Below are positions 33,814 through 41,348 of a DNA stretch of 64,000 nucleotides, piece after piece. The position numbers and the translations under genes were made by a program. How positions within the stretch are numbered: position 1 is the stretch's first letter; every line of letters starts with the position of its first letter. A model generated the notes under the pieces. That model saw only the letters and a list, made by a program, of their open reading frames with translations. It searched no databases and was not told where the DNA came from. Source of the stretch: Candidatus Latescibacterota bacterium (lineage in GTDB: Bacteria > Latescibacterota > UBA2968); NCBI GenBank assembly GCA_022824945.1, contig JAJDYX010000039.1:164611-228610 (forward strand), in the 5' to 3' direction.

Positions 33814-34787
33814 CAATTCTCGATCCGGATCCGGTTTTGCTCCTTTGTGCGGTTGTTTTGGATGGTCTTTTTGGCGATCCGGTTTATGCGTTGCATCCCA
33901 TTCGTTTGATGGGTGCGACGCTGTCTTTTTTTGAGCGGTTGCTTCGCGGTCTGCGTTTGGATGGTTATGCGGGGGGGTGTTTTTTGTTTTTGTTGCTGGC
34001 TGCATTTTGGGTGGGGGTTATCTGTGCATTGGCGTGTGTGTTGAATTATGTCCAATCTGAGGTGGGTTGGATTTTTCAGGTTTTTGTTTTGTACAGTATG
34101 CTTGCGCTCAAAGATTTGTGCAAGCATGGGTTGACGATTGATCGCGCTGCTGATCTGGAGCATGCGAGAGAGGCTGCGTCTATGCTTGTGGGACGCGATA
34201 CGGATGTGATGGATTTTGCGGCGTGCCGGCGTGCGGGTATGGAGAGTTTGAGCGAGAATGCAGTAGATGGTTTTGTTTCGCCGATTTTTTGGTACGCTAT
34301 ACTGGGGTTGCCGGGTGTTGTGCTTTTTAAGGTGGTCAGTACGATGGATTCCATGGTGGGGTTTAGGACGCCGCAATACCGCTGTTTTGGCTGGTGTGGG
34401 GCGCGGCTGGACGATGTGCTCAATTTTATTCCCGCGCGGTTGACGTATTTGGGGATGGTGCTGGTGGCGTTTTTCATTCCCGGATGTTCTGCGCGCAAGG
34501 CACTGCTTATCGGTTGGAGGCAACACGCGCTCGTTCCAGGTCCAAATTCCGGGTGGAGCGAAGCTACAGCCGCCGGTGCTTTGCAGAGGCGATTGGTCGG
34601 TCCTGTTTGGCAGGGGGGAACGCAGGTTACAGATCTCTGGTTGGGCGATGCGGATGATCCCGAAGGCGGTCAACCCGAGGATATGCGCCGTATGTGTGTT
34701 TTTGTGATTGTCACCTGTTTGCTCGCGATAGGGTTGACGGTTTTGTATTTGTTCTTAATTCCAGAGGTGCATGGTGGCAATTCTTAA
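33792..34787 (+). CDS. cbiB: Adenosylcobinamide-phosphate synthase CbiB/CobD
   Basis: A 331-aa inner-membrane protein. DGLFGDPVYALHPIRLMG near the N-terminus, LVGRDTDVMDFAACRRA, ESLSENAVDGFVSPIFWY, FKVVSTMDSMVGFRTPQY and PGPNSGWSEATAAGAL are CbiB hallmarks. It couples (R)-1-amino-2-propanol or its phosphate to adenosylcobyric acid. The start overlaps cbiZ by 22 bp (ATG 33792); ATG 33804 would give a 10-bp overlap. The gene end overlaps btuD. Confidence 0.93.
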   Translation: MAFEMDVTILDPDPVLLLCAVVLDGLFGDPVYALHPIRLMGATLSFFERLLRGLRLDGYAGGCFLFLLLAAFWVGVICALACVLNYVQSEVGWIFQVFVLYSMLALKDLCKHGLTIDRAADLEHAREAASMLVGRDTDVMDFAACRRAGMESLSENAVDGFVSPIFWYAILGLPGVVLFKVVSTMDSMVGFRTPQYRCFGWCGARLDDVLNFIPARLTYLGMVLVAFFIPGCSARKALLIGWRQHALVPGPNSGWSEATAAGALQRRLVGPVWQGGTQVTDLWLGDADDPEGGQPEDMRRMCVFVIVTCLLAIGLTVLYLFLIPEVHGGNS

Positions 34788-35775
34788 AACAAAAAATCTC
34801 GCTGTGGGGTATAAACACGGCCGTCGTCCGCCTCGCGTTGTAGCTCGCGATATAGATGTGTCGCTCCATCGCGGTGAGTTTGTGTGTTTGCTCGGTCCCA
34901 ATGGTGCGGGGAAATCCACGCTTATTCGCACGCTTGTGGGGATGCAGCCGCCGCTGGATGGGCATGTTTATCTCATGGGTAGAGATATTGAGGATATGTC
35001 TGCTATAGAGGTTGCCCAGGTGATCAGCGTGGTGCTTACGGATCGCATTAGTGTGGGTATTATGGCTGTGCGCGATCTGGTCGGTCTGGGACGATATCCC
35101 CATACGAATTGGATCGGACGCTTTACCGATGAAGATGAACGAGTTGTTTCCTGGGCTATTCGGGCAGCCCGCGCTGAGGACCTGGCATATCGCAATGTGG
35201 CCGAACTCAGCGATGGCGAGCGTCAAAAGGTTATGATTGCACGCGCGCTGGCGCAGCAGCCCGATCTTATGATTCTCGATGAACCTACGGCTTTTCTCGA
35301 TTTGCCCCGCCGCGCTGAGATTATGGCTTTGTTGCAAGATCTGGCTCATTCTACGGGTAAGTCGATTTTGCTGTCAACGCACGATTTAGATCTGGCACTG
35401 CGCTGTGCAGATCGTATCTATCTTTTGCCGTTTGAGGGCGCGTTACAGACTGGTGCGCCCGAGGATTTAATTCTCAATGGTGCATTTGAAGGTGCGTTTC
35501 AGAGTGATGGCGTGCGTTTTGACGCGGATACGGGTGCGTTTAAGCTCAATGCTCAACGCGGTCACGCCTCAGTTACTGTGTCTGGAGAAGGGCGACGTGC
35601 TTATTGGACAAAGCGCGCACTGGAGAGAGCCGGGTTTCAAGTGAGAGATGCGGGGGCTGAGTGGTGTGTCGATATTCGGGAGGGTGAGCCTTGGTGTGTT
35701 GAACACGGTGACGTGGTTCGGGAATACGATTCTATTTGCGATTTGATTGCGGCACTCAAAGGTGAACGCGGATAA
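34771..35775 (+). CDS. btuD: Cobalamin ABC transporter ATP-binding protein with C-terminal extension
   Basis: A 334-aa ATPase of the FecE/BtuD type: Walker A GPNGAGKST, signature ELSDGERQ, Walker B LMILDEPT and the LSTHDLDLAL switch. Residues ~255-334 form an added domain beyond the usual ~255 aa (VTVSGEGRRAYWTKRALERA, CVDIREGEPWCVEHGDVV) that I do not recognise. It energises corrinoid uptake with the adjacent permease. It overlaps cbiB by 17 bp. Its last codons (GERG) are written by a GAACGCGGAT repeat unit. Confidence 0.88.
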   Translation: MVAILKTKNLAVGYKHGRRPPRVVARDIDVSLHRGEFVCLLGPNGAGKSTLIRTLVGMQPPLDGHVYLMGRDIEDMSAIEVAQVISVVLTDRISVGIMAVRDLVGLGRYPHTNWIGRFTDEDERVVSWAIRAARAEDLAYRNVAELSDGERQKVMIARALAQQPDLMILDEPTAFLDLPRRAEIMALLQDLAHSTGKSILLSTHDLDLALRCADRIYLLPFEGALQTGAPEDLILNGAFEGAFQSDGVRFDADTGAFKLNAQRGHASVTVSGEGRRAYWTKRALERAGFQVRDAGAEWCVDIREGEPWCVEHGDVVREYDSICDLIAALKGERG

Positions 35776-35785
35776 AAGGATGGTC
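35763..35785 (+). repeat. Short GAACGCGGAT repeat unit at the end of btuD
   Basis: TGAACGCGGATAAAAGGATG spans the btuD stop and the proposed btuC ribosome site; one unit of the family seen near 21160 and 32086. Confidence 0.4.
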
Positions 35786-35788
35786 GGG

Positions 35789-36859
35789 ATGGAGGCTCAA
35801 TACAAGGATGAAGTGCGGGGGGGATCGCGACACGCGGTTATTATGCTGGGTTTATTTTTGCTGCTTCTGATCGCGTTTGGTTTGAGTTTGTCGCTGGGGT
35901 CAGTTCATATTCCATTGGCGGGTTTGTTTGGCGTTCTTACAGGCGGAGAAGTGTCTTCTCCTGCATGGGCGATTATTGTTCATACGATTCGACTGCCCAA
36001 GGCGATTACTGCTGTGCTGGCGGGTGCGGCGCTTTCTGTGAGTGGGTTGCAGATGCAGACGCTTTTTCGCAATCCGTTGGCAGATCCTTTTGTGCTGGGT
36101 ATCAGTGCTGGCGCGAGTCTCGGCGTTGCGATTGTGGTGCTGACGGTGGGTTCGGTGGGTAGTGCGCTTATCGCGGGGTTGGGCTTGATGGGGGATTTGA
36201 GTTTGGCCGTTGCGGCTATTATGGGTGCTGCCGCTGTGCTGGGGTGTGTGCTGCTGGTTTCCCGCAGTGTGCAGAGTGTGATGACATTGCTGATTCTGGG
36301 GCTGATGTTTGGGTATGCGACCGGGGCTTTTGTCAGTGTTTTAATTTATTTTAGCGTTCCCGAGCAGATACAGTCGTATATTTTGTGGACTTTTGGCAGT
36401 TTTGGCAGTGTGACATGGCGACAGATGTCCGTGCTCATTTCTGCTATTTTTGTGGGTCTTTTGCTGGCGTTTTTGTGTATTAAACCGCTCAATGCGCTGT
36501 TGCTGGGGGAAAATTATGCGCGCAGTATGGGGTTGAATGTCAAGCGCATTCGCTTGTGGGTTTTGATCAGTGCGTCGATTCTGGCGGGCGCGACGACTGC
36601 TTTTTGCGGTCCGATTGCGTTTTTGGGTCTGGCTGTGCCGCATCTTTGTCGCAGTTTGTTGCATACGTCAGATCACCGCGTGCTTATGCCGGCAGTCACC
36701 TGTCTGGGGGCGACGCTGGCACTGCTATCCGATCTGATTGCCCATTTGCCGGGGAGTCAATTTGTTTTGCCGCTGAATGCAGTGACGTCCCTGATTGGTG
36801 CTCCGATTGTTATCTGGTTCGTTCTGCGTCGAAAGAATTTGAGTCAGACGTTTTCGTAG
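35789..36859 (+). CDS. btuC: Cobalamin ABC transporter permease (FecCD/BtuC family)
   Basis: A 356-aa permease with about ten membrane segments. RLPKAITAVLAGAALSVSGL and MQTLFRNPLADPFVLGIS are the FecCD signature; CGPIAFLGLAVPHLCRSLL is the conserved cytoplasmic loop that contacts BtuD. ATG 35789 has AAGGA eight bases upstream; ATG 35780 is possible but sits on that site. It ends the B12 operon; no convincing terminator is seen in the 60 bp before the convergent Rpn-type gene. Confidence 0.92.
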   Translation: MEAQYKDEVRGGSRHAVIMLGLFLLLLIAFGLSLSLGSVHIPLAGLFGVLTGGEVSSPAWAIIVHTIRLPKAITAVLAGAALSVSGLQMQTLFRNPLADPFVLGISAGASLGVAIVVLTVGSVGSALIAGLGLMGDLSLAVAAIMGAAAVLGCVLLVSRSVQSVMTLLILGLMFGYATGAFVSVLIYFSVPEQIQSYILWTFGSFGSVTWRQMSVLISAIFVGLLLAFLCIKPLNALLLGENYARSMGLNVKRIRLWVLISASILAGATTAFCGPIAFLGLAVPHLCRSLLHTSDHRVLMPAVTCLGATLALLSDLIAHLPGSQFVLPLNAVTSLIGAPIVIWFVLRRKNLSQTFS

Positions 36860-36921
36860 TTCATATTACTGACTGATGTTACGCGGTGTTCCAATATCTC
36901 GTCAGGCTTATGGAAATCACG

Positions 36922-37854
36922 TCACGCATCTAACACGCGCTGAAATGCCTCGAGATTGGGTACCTGTATTGCCGCGCGGTGCAACTGCTTGAGGCGTTGC
37001 AAATCGTTGATGGCGGCAATGCGAGCAGATAGGGGGTGCGCTTCGCTCAGGTCAAATCGAATCTCCAACACTTCGAGGATATCTTCGATGGCACGTTGCC
37101 TGACCCCCTGCTCAAGACCCTCCTCTCTGCCCTCCTCAAGGCCCTGCTCTCTGGCTTCCTCTCTGCTTTCTTGGGTCAGGGATTGAAAAAGAGATGATTC
37201 GCGGATCAGATCCATGATACCCTCCTTAAAAATAATATCAGAAATGACTTCAGACTCATATACCAACTCACTCAATGCCACCATACCAGCGAGATAATCC
37301 GCCCTATATGTCCGAGCAATGCGGCGCGTCCGAGCCGTGTGAATACACTGTTGCAACCACGCATCTAAGGCCATCCCTTCAGGTGGCTTCATCAATGGCG
37401 TGAAAGGAATCAGACCCGATTGCTCCGATTCGAGGACGTGCTGGCCTTCTATCTCAATCAGTCTGATCACCCTGTAATGAATCGCTATTGGGTAGCCGAG
37501 ATGCTCCTGGATATAATACCCGGGATCGCGCCGTCCTGCATTGGGGCGCAGGTAGATCACGTTGGAATAAATCGGCAGGCCGTGTTGCCGAATAGCATGT
37601 CCAATATAGCCAGCCATGCGGCGCGGCATAGGCGGATTGGTGCTGTCGGTGGTTTGAAACTCGTTGTGAACCAATACCTCTTCGTCATCAATACGCACGC
37701 GAATCAGGCTATCGGTTTGGTGTGCTTCCACAGTGTATTGTTCTGTGTCAATGACTGCAAGAACTTCAACGTCCTCGCGTCCGAGGGTGAAGCTGGCAAA
37801 GTCGTTGGGATATTTCTGAATGAGGTGTTTAGAAATCGTATCAAATTCTGCCAT
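36922..37854 (-). CDS. Rpn/YhgA-like putative transposase nuclease family protein
   Basis: A 310-aa protein of the recombination-promoting nuclease type. The N-terminal domain has a PD-(D/E)XK-like core (TDSLIRVRIDDEEVLVHNEF followed by QTT), the middle YIGHAIRQHGLPIYSNVIYL is typical, and the C-terminus has the characteristic Glu-Arg-Gly-rich helix (EEAREQGLEEGREEGLEQG) before a DUF4351-like tail. Such genes occur in many scattered copies per genome and are thought to promote recombination or to be defence-related. No terminal repeats bound it. Start at 37854. Upstream (37855-38076, ~220 bp) no gene is evident. Confidence 0.85.
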   Translation of the reverse strand: MAEFDTISKHLIQKYPNDFASFTLGREDVEVLAVIDTEQYTVEAHQTDSLIRVRIDDEEVLVHNEFQTTDSTNPPMPRRMAGYIGHAIRQHGLPIYSNVIYLRPNAGRRDPGYYIQEHLGYPIAIHYRVIRLIEIEGQHVLESEQSGLIPFTPLMKPPEGMALDAWLQQCIHTARTRRIARTYRADYLAGMVALSELVYESEVISDIIFKEGIMDLIRESSLFQSLTQESREEAREQGLEEGREEGLEQGVRQRAIEDILEVLEIRFDLSEAHPLSARIAAINDLQRLKQLHRAAIQVPNLEAFQRVLDA

Positions 37855-38076
37855 GTGAGATGCCCTGTTCTGAAAGTTGGTCGTATTTTGGACAAGCGCA
37901 ACAGTCAGATCTCAAGCAAATATCAGGCCAAAAAATGAAATTATCACAAAATTGAACGATAAAAAGGCTCGAAAGAAGTTCAGGCACCTCATTATGTTTT
38001 TAATATGCAGTATTGCGGTCTTATTCACAACTTGAATTTGTGGATTGTCTGTTGAAGCGGAGGTGGAGGAGCACAA

Positions 38077-38959
38077 ATGTCGGCGGAAAAAGTGTATATT
38101 TTGATCGATGAATGAGCGGTTATGTGAAAGATATGTACCGCTTGACCAGGTGGCTGTTGAGGAACTTGATCTGCCGAGTTGGGGTTCAGCCCAGTGTCAG
38201 GAGTTGCCGCTGAGCGTGTGGGATGCTGAGGAGAATTACAAAGCTTTTAGTACTTCTGACCGGGCCGTGCAACACTGGTTCTTGGTCGCATTCCACGCGA
38301 TTCCAGTGCTAAAAGAACTCGGACACACGATTGATCCAGTCATGGTTCGCACTCTCGCGGAGACTCTTTAGAGTCATTGCCATTTCGCTGGGCAGTACAT
38401 CCCTATCTACACCGAAGCCCTGATCGTAGAAGAACTTGCAGCCCGCTATGCCGCTAAGTTTGGCGAGCCGAGCAGCGCATGGTTGCTGGATCAAGCACGC
38501 GATTCAGGAGTCGGACCTTGTGCCTTATGGGCTCTGATTGACCAGCGAAAGCTCAAGAGTACTCGAGAAGGTGAGACGGATACACACTACGGCGAGATGA
38601 TCATTCCTGAACTCATTCGCATCGCCTCGGATCGTTTTGGCGATGGAGGGCAATTCGATCTTAAAGCACTGCGTTTTTGGGGCCAACTATGGCTCTTGTT
38701 AGACGCGATTGATGAGGCTGAGCAGACTGCGATAGCGATCAGCGCGTTTCCGCTGGGACAGCGTGACCGTACTGATAAAATCCTGGTATTGAAACTGCTC
38801 ACCTTGGTAGATAGCAAACGAAAGCTGTCTCCAGAGTTAGGGGATTATGTCGGGGAGATATATAGCCAGCTATGGTCCATCTACACACCTGACCAGGAAC
38901 GTGGGGACCGCCAGCAGATTGATGAGTTGCGTAAACAGTCAAAAGTGGAGTCCAGTTAG
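38077..38959 (+). pseudogene. Hypothetical protein gene broken by an amber codon (and probably a frameshift)
   Basis: One reading frame runs from 38108 to 38959 with a single TAG at 38369-38371; protein-like sequence continues on both sides (VMVRTLAETL, stop, SHCHFAGQYIPIYTEALIVE). The best ribosome site, GGAGGTGGAGGA at 38059-38070, serves ATG 38077, which opens MSAEKVYILIDE and then stops at 38113 in another frame; a +1 shift around 38100-38110 would join it to the main frame. So at least one and perhaps two lesions are present. The ~285-residue product has no family I recognise. Confidence 0.6.
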
Positions 38960-38984
38960 GGGAATCACGTTTAGATTACAACTT

Positions 38985-39028
38985 CTTAGTGGATTGCGGC
39001 TCAAAATCATGCCGCAATGACAATCGCA
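38985..39028. repeat. REP-like palindromic repeat (ATTGCGGC family), copy B
   Basis: TGGATTGCGGCTCAAAATCA followed by TGCCGCAATGACAATCGCAA: arms ATTGCGGC (38993-39000) and GCCGCAAT (39011-39018), in the opposite orientation to copy A at 15941. It fills most of the gap between the broken gene and the lipoprotein gene at 39123. Confidence 0.75.
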
Positions 39029-39122
39029 ATTCTGTGGCTCTTTTCTTACAGAAATATTCTTTAGAAATCATACACCGCAAATTCATTGATATGATCTAAT
39101 ATTTCGGCTTCTCAGATGCGAA

Positions 39123-39911
39123 TCAATTATTGGTGCTTTGCTCGAGGGTTTCCAGCCAGCGATAGCCATAGGTGGGGATGTTGGGTGACGGCGGGGTTGT
39201 GTTATTGGTAAACATGTTGAATCGTTCGACTCGCAGACGGTAGCTGTAGTTGTGCCAGGGTTGGAAGTTCACGATTTCACTGCGGAATGCTTCGCCATTG
39301 ACGACGTTGCAATACACGGGGTAGTTGTCGTTGCATGGGGTTCTGTGTGGTCCTACGGTTATTTCTTCTTCTGTGCCCGTCACTTCGATTTTTGAGACCA
39401 TTTCGGTCAATACGTATCGCCCATCGCTGTATTGGTTTGCGTTGAGGGTATAGTGATAACCGGCTTCGTAATCAAAGTTGGTGATGATGTCGTCGTATGG
39501 CGCACCGTTAATCAGCAGGCAAAAGTCGTCGATTTGCACGCATTTTACCCGCGTCGGTCCCACGGATAGGGTTGCGGGCGTGGATGGCGCACGAGTTTTT
39601 TCTATTTGTTCCAGCAGGCGATAACTGTATTGGCCAGCATCCTGAGGTGGCTCCTCGCCATCATAGGGGTCGTATATGCCGATCCGCAGACGATAGTTGT
39701 AGCCCGCTTCGAAGTTGAAGCCCTCAATGCCGTCGTAGAACAATGATCCGTCAACTATCATGCAGGTCTGTTCGCCCACGCCGTAGCATCTGGCCAGGGC
39801 AGGACCGACAGTTACTTCCCGTATTTCAATGTATTCGGAGTTGTTCGGGTCTAACGGGCCTATACAGGCAGTAAGGAACAGTGCCAATAAAAAATACAAT
39901 CTGATGTGCAT
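39123..39911 (-). CDS. Lipoprotein with three DUF4377-like repeats
   Basis: A 262-aa lipoprotein with lipobox LFLTAC (Cys16). Three similar ~75-residue repeats follow, each with VxVGPxxxxC, then a Cys-x-V/I-N/D-G motif, FNFEAGYNYRLRI, FDYEAGYHYTLNA or FQPWHNYSYRLRV, and ending YRLLEQIEK-type strands; paired cysteines suggest one disulfide per repeat. DUF4377 domains are common in periplasmic or surface lipoproteins of unknown function. An AGGAGGTG site precedes the start at 39911. It is divergent from the Fur-type regulator. Confidence 0.75.
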   Translation of the reverse strand: MHIRLYFLLALFLTACIGPLDPNNSEYIEIREVTVGPALARCYGVGEQTCMIVDGSLFYDGIEGFNFEAGYNYRLRIGIYDPYDGEEPPQDAGQYSYRLLEQIEKTRAPSTPATLSVGPTRVKCVQIDDFCLLINGAPYDDIITNFDYEAGYHYTLNANQYSDGRYVLTEMVSKIEVTGTEEEITVGPHRTPCNDNYPVYCNVVNGEAFRSEIVNFQPWHNYSYRLRVERFNMFTNNTTPPSPNIPTYGYRWLETLEQSTNN

Positions 39912-39948
39912 TGGAGCACCTCCTTTTTTTCTATCCAGGACACGTCAA

Positions 39949-39976
39949 AATATAACCGTTTACGGCATTTGTCTAA
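39949..39976 (-). promoter_or_regulatory. Probable promoter of the DUF4377-like lipoprotein gene
   Basis: On the minus strand TTAGAC (39976-39971) and TATATT (39954-39949) are 16 bp apart, 38 bp before the start codon. Confidence 0.5.
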
Positions 39977-40055
39977 ATTAAACATCGCGAAGGGCGGTTG
40001 GGTTCCCTGTAAATATTTGTAAATGAATAGGAACATTGATTGAATTTCTTAGGTC

Positions 40056-40084
40056 TTGACAATAATGTGAGAATCGATTATCAT
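40056..40084 (+). promoter_or_regulatory. Promoter with overlapping palindromic operator, Fur/Zur-type gene
   Basis: TTGACA (40056-40061), 17 bp, TATCAT (40079-40084), seven bases before ATG 40091. A 16-bp near-palindrome, TGAGAATCGATTATCA (40068-40083), overlaps the -10 element and spacer. Its AT-rich dyad around CG resembles Fur-family boxes, so the regulator probably represses itself. Confidence 0.7.
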
Positions 40085-40090
40085 CTCTCC

Positions 40091-40483
40091 ATGCAAAGAG
40101 CGAATCAACAGCAAAGAGCGAATCAGCAGCTAACCGTCTTGCGAGCCCTTGGCGAGGCGGATGGTCCCCTATCCGCCAGGGAATTGTGGAGCCGCCTGAT
40201 CGGAAGCGGAAAGAGTGTCGGTCTCGCCACGGTATACCGCGCGCTCCAACGGGGTGTTGAGGAAGGCACGCTGGAGTCGGTTGAGGGGTTGGGCCGCGGC
40301 GTTCGGTACGAGCCCAAGGACCGCGAGCATCACCATCACTTTCTTTGCTCGACCTGCGACCACGCGTTCGACCTCTTCGGTTGCGTCGAGGGCCTCGATT
40401 CCCTGGTTCCAGACGGGTTTCAGATGACGGGACATGAGGTGGTGTTGCTCGGAACCTGTGATGCTTGTGGCAATGCGGCATGA
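40091..40483 (+). CDS. Fur-family metal-responsive repressor (possibly Zur)
   Basis: A 130-aa Fur-family protein: winged helix with LSARELWSRLIGSGKSVGLA followed by TVYRALQRGVEEG, then the dimerisation and metal-binding part HHHHFLCSTC, plus a second pair CDAC at the C-terminus. The two CxxC pairs form the structural zinc site and the HHHH motif contributes to the sensing site. Sequence does not firmly separate Fur, Zur and PerR; the downstream genes (DUF3299, MerC, His-rich lipoproteins, TonB receptors) favour Zur. ATG 40091 is chosen over a TTG at 40040 that lies upstream of the promoter. The next ~210 bp (40484-40694) hold no clear gene. Confidence 0.85.
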   Translation: MQRANQQQRANQQLTVLRALGEADGPLSARELWSRLIGSGKSVGLATVYRALQRGVEEGTLESVEGLGRGVRYEPKDREHHHHFLCSTCDHAFDLFGCVEGLDSLVPDGFQMTGHEVVLLGTCDACGNAA

Positions 40484-40694
40484 TGGTCGCCCAGGATCGG
40501 TGGAATCGATTGGGGATCGTCGCGTCGCCCCCTGCACGGTCCACTGTCTAATCGCTCCCCTCCTGTTCCTGTTTTTGCCTCGATTTCCATGCCAGGAATT
40601 CCATCTCAATATCATCAATTACAGAGACCCGCTCGATTTTGACGGCCTCGTAACATTTTGAAGTCACACATTGCGTTTTTTGAATACTATACTT

Positions 40695-41348
40695 ATGTTT
40701 GCACTTAAACACGTTGGGCATGTTTATGGCAGTCGTCTTGTATTGGACTTGCCAGAATATATTGAGGCCAATCCCGGTGAAAAATGGCTGTTGCACGGGC
40801 CATCGGGAAGCGGCAAGACGACGCTTTTGCATATTATAGCTGGTTTGTTAAAGCCCTCACGGGGCCATGTGCATATTGCCGAACAGGATATTTATGGACT
40901 GACAGAGACCGCTCGGGATCGATTTCGCGGGCAACGCATTGGCATTGTTTTTCAACGATTTTACCTGTTGCCCGTTTTTACGGTGCTGGAAAATTTGCTC
41001 ATGGCGCACTATATGGCCGGTGTACCGCAGGACAAAACACATGTTCAACAGGTGCTTGCGACACTCGGTCTGGCGGGTCGCGAACACGCCTATCCATCGG
41101 AACTGAGTTTTGGTCAACAACAGCGCGTGGCAATCGCCCGGGCTGTTATTAACCGCCCTCAATTGCTATTGGCCGATGAACCGACATCTGGATTGGATGA
41201 CACGCGCAGCGAACAGGTGTTGGATTTGCTCACGTCATCGGCGCGAGAGGTTGAGGCAACTCTGGTGGTGGCTTCACACGATCATCGCATTACCGACAGT
41301 TTTGACCATTGTATTGCGCTCGATGAACAGGTGGAATTGCCCGCATGA
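40695..41348 (+). CDS. LolD/MacB-type ABC transporter ATP-binding protein
   Basis: A 217-aa ATPase: Walker A HGPSGSGKTTLL, Q-loop VFQRFYLLPVFTVLENL, signature ELSFGQQQRVAIARA, Walker B LLLADEPTSGLDD. The class works with FtsX-fold permeases (LolCE, MacB) that extrude or release substrates mechanically. The permease gene overlaps its end by 4 bp. ATG 40695 has no clear ribosome site; a TATACT box at 40688 directly before it hints at a very short leader. Context suggests a zinc or metal-linked role like ABC pairs in Zur regulons. Confidence 0.88.
   Translation: MFALKHVGHVYGSRLVLDLPEYIEANPGEKWLLHGPSGSGKTTLLHIIAGLLKPSRGHVHIAEQDIYGLTETARDRFRGQRIGIVFQRFYLLPVFTVLENLLMAHYMAGVPQDKTHVQQVLATLGLAGREHAYPSELSFGQQQRVAIARAVINRPQLLLADEPTSGLDDTRSEQVLDLLTSSAREVEATLVVASHDHRITDSFDHCIALDEQVELPA

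Noticed and set aside
33771..34673. Long minus-strand open frame of ~300 codons opposite cbiB
   Set aside because: It lies wholly antisense to a clear CbiB gene, is rich in Arg, His, Thr and Gln as expected from mirrored codons, has no ribosome site and no family resemblance.
40548..40832. Minus-strand frame ending KIERVSVIDDIEMEFLAWKS, possible gene between the Fur-type gene and the LolD-type ATPase
   Set aside because: Most of it is antisense to the ATPase gene; the last ~25 codons look protein-like and could be a gene remnant, but too little is left to support a call.
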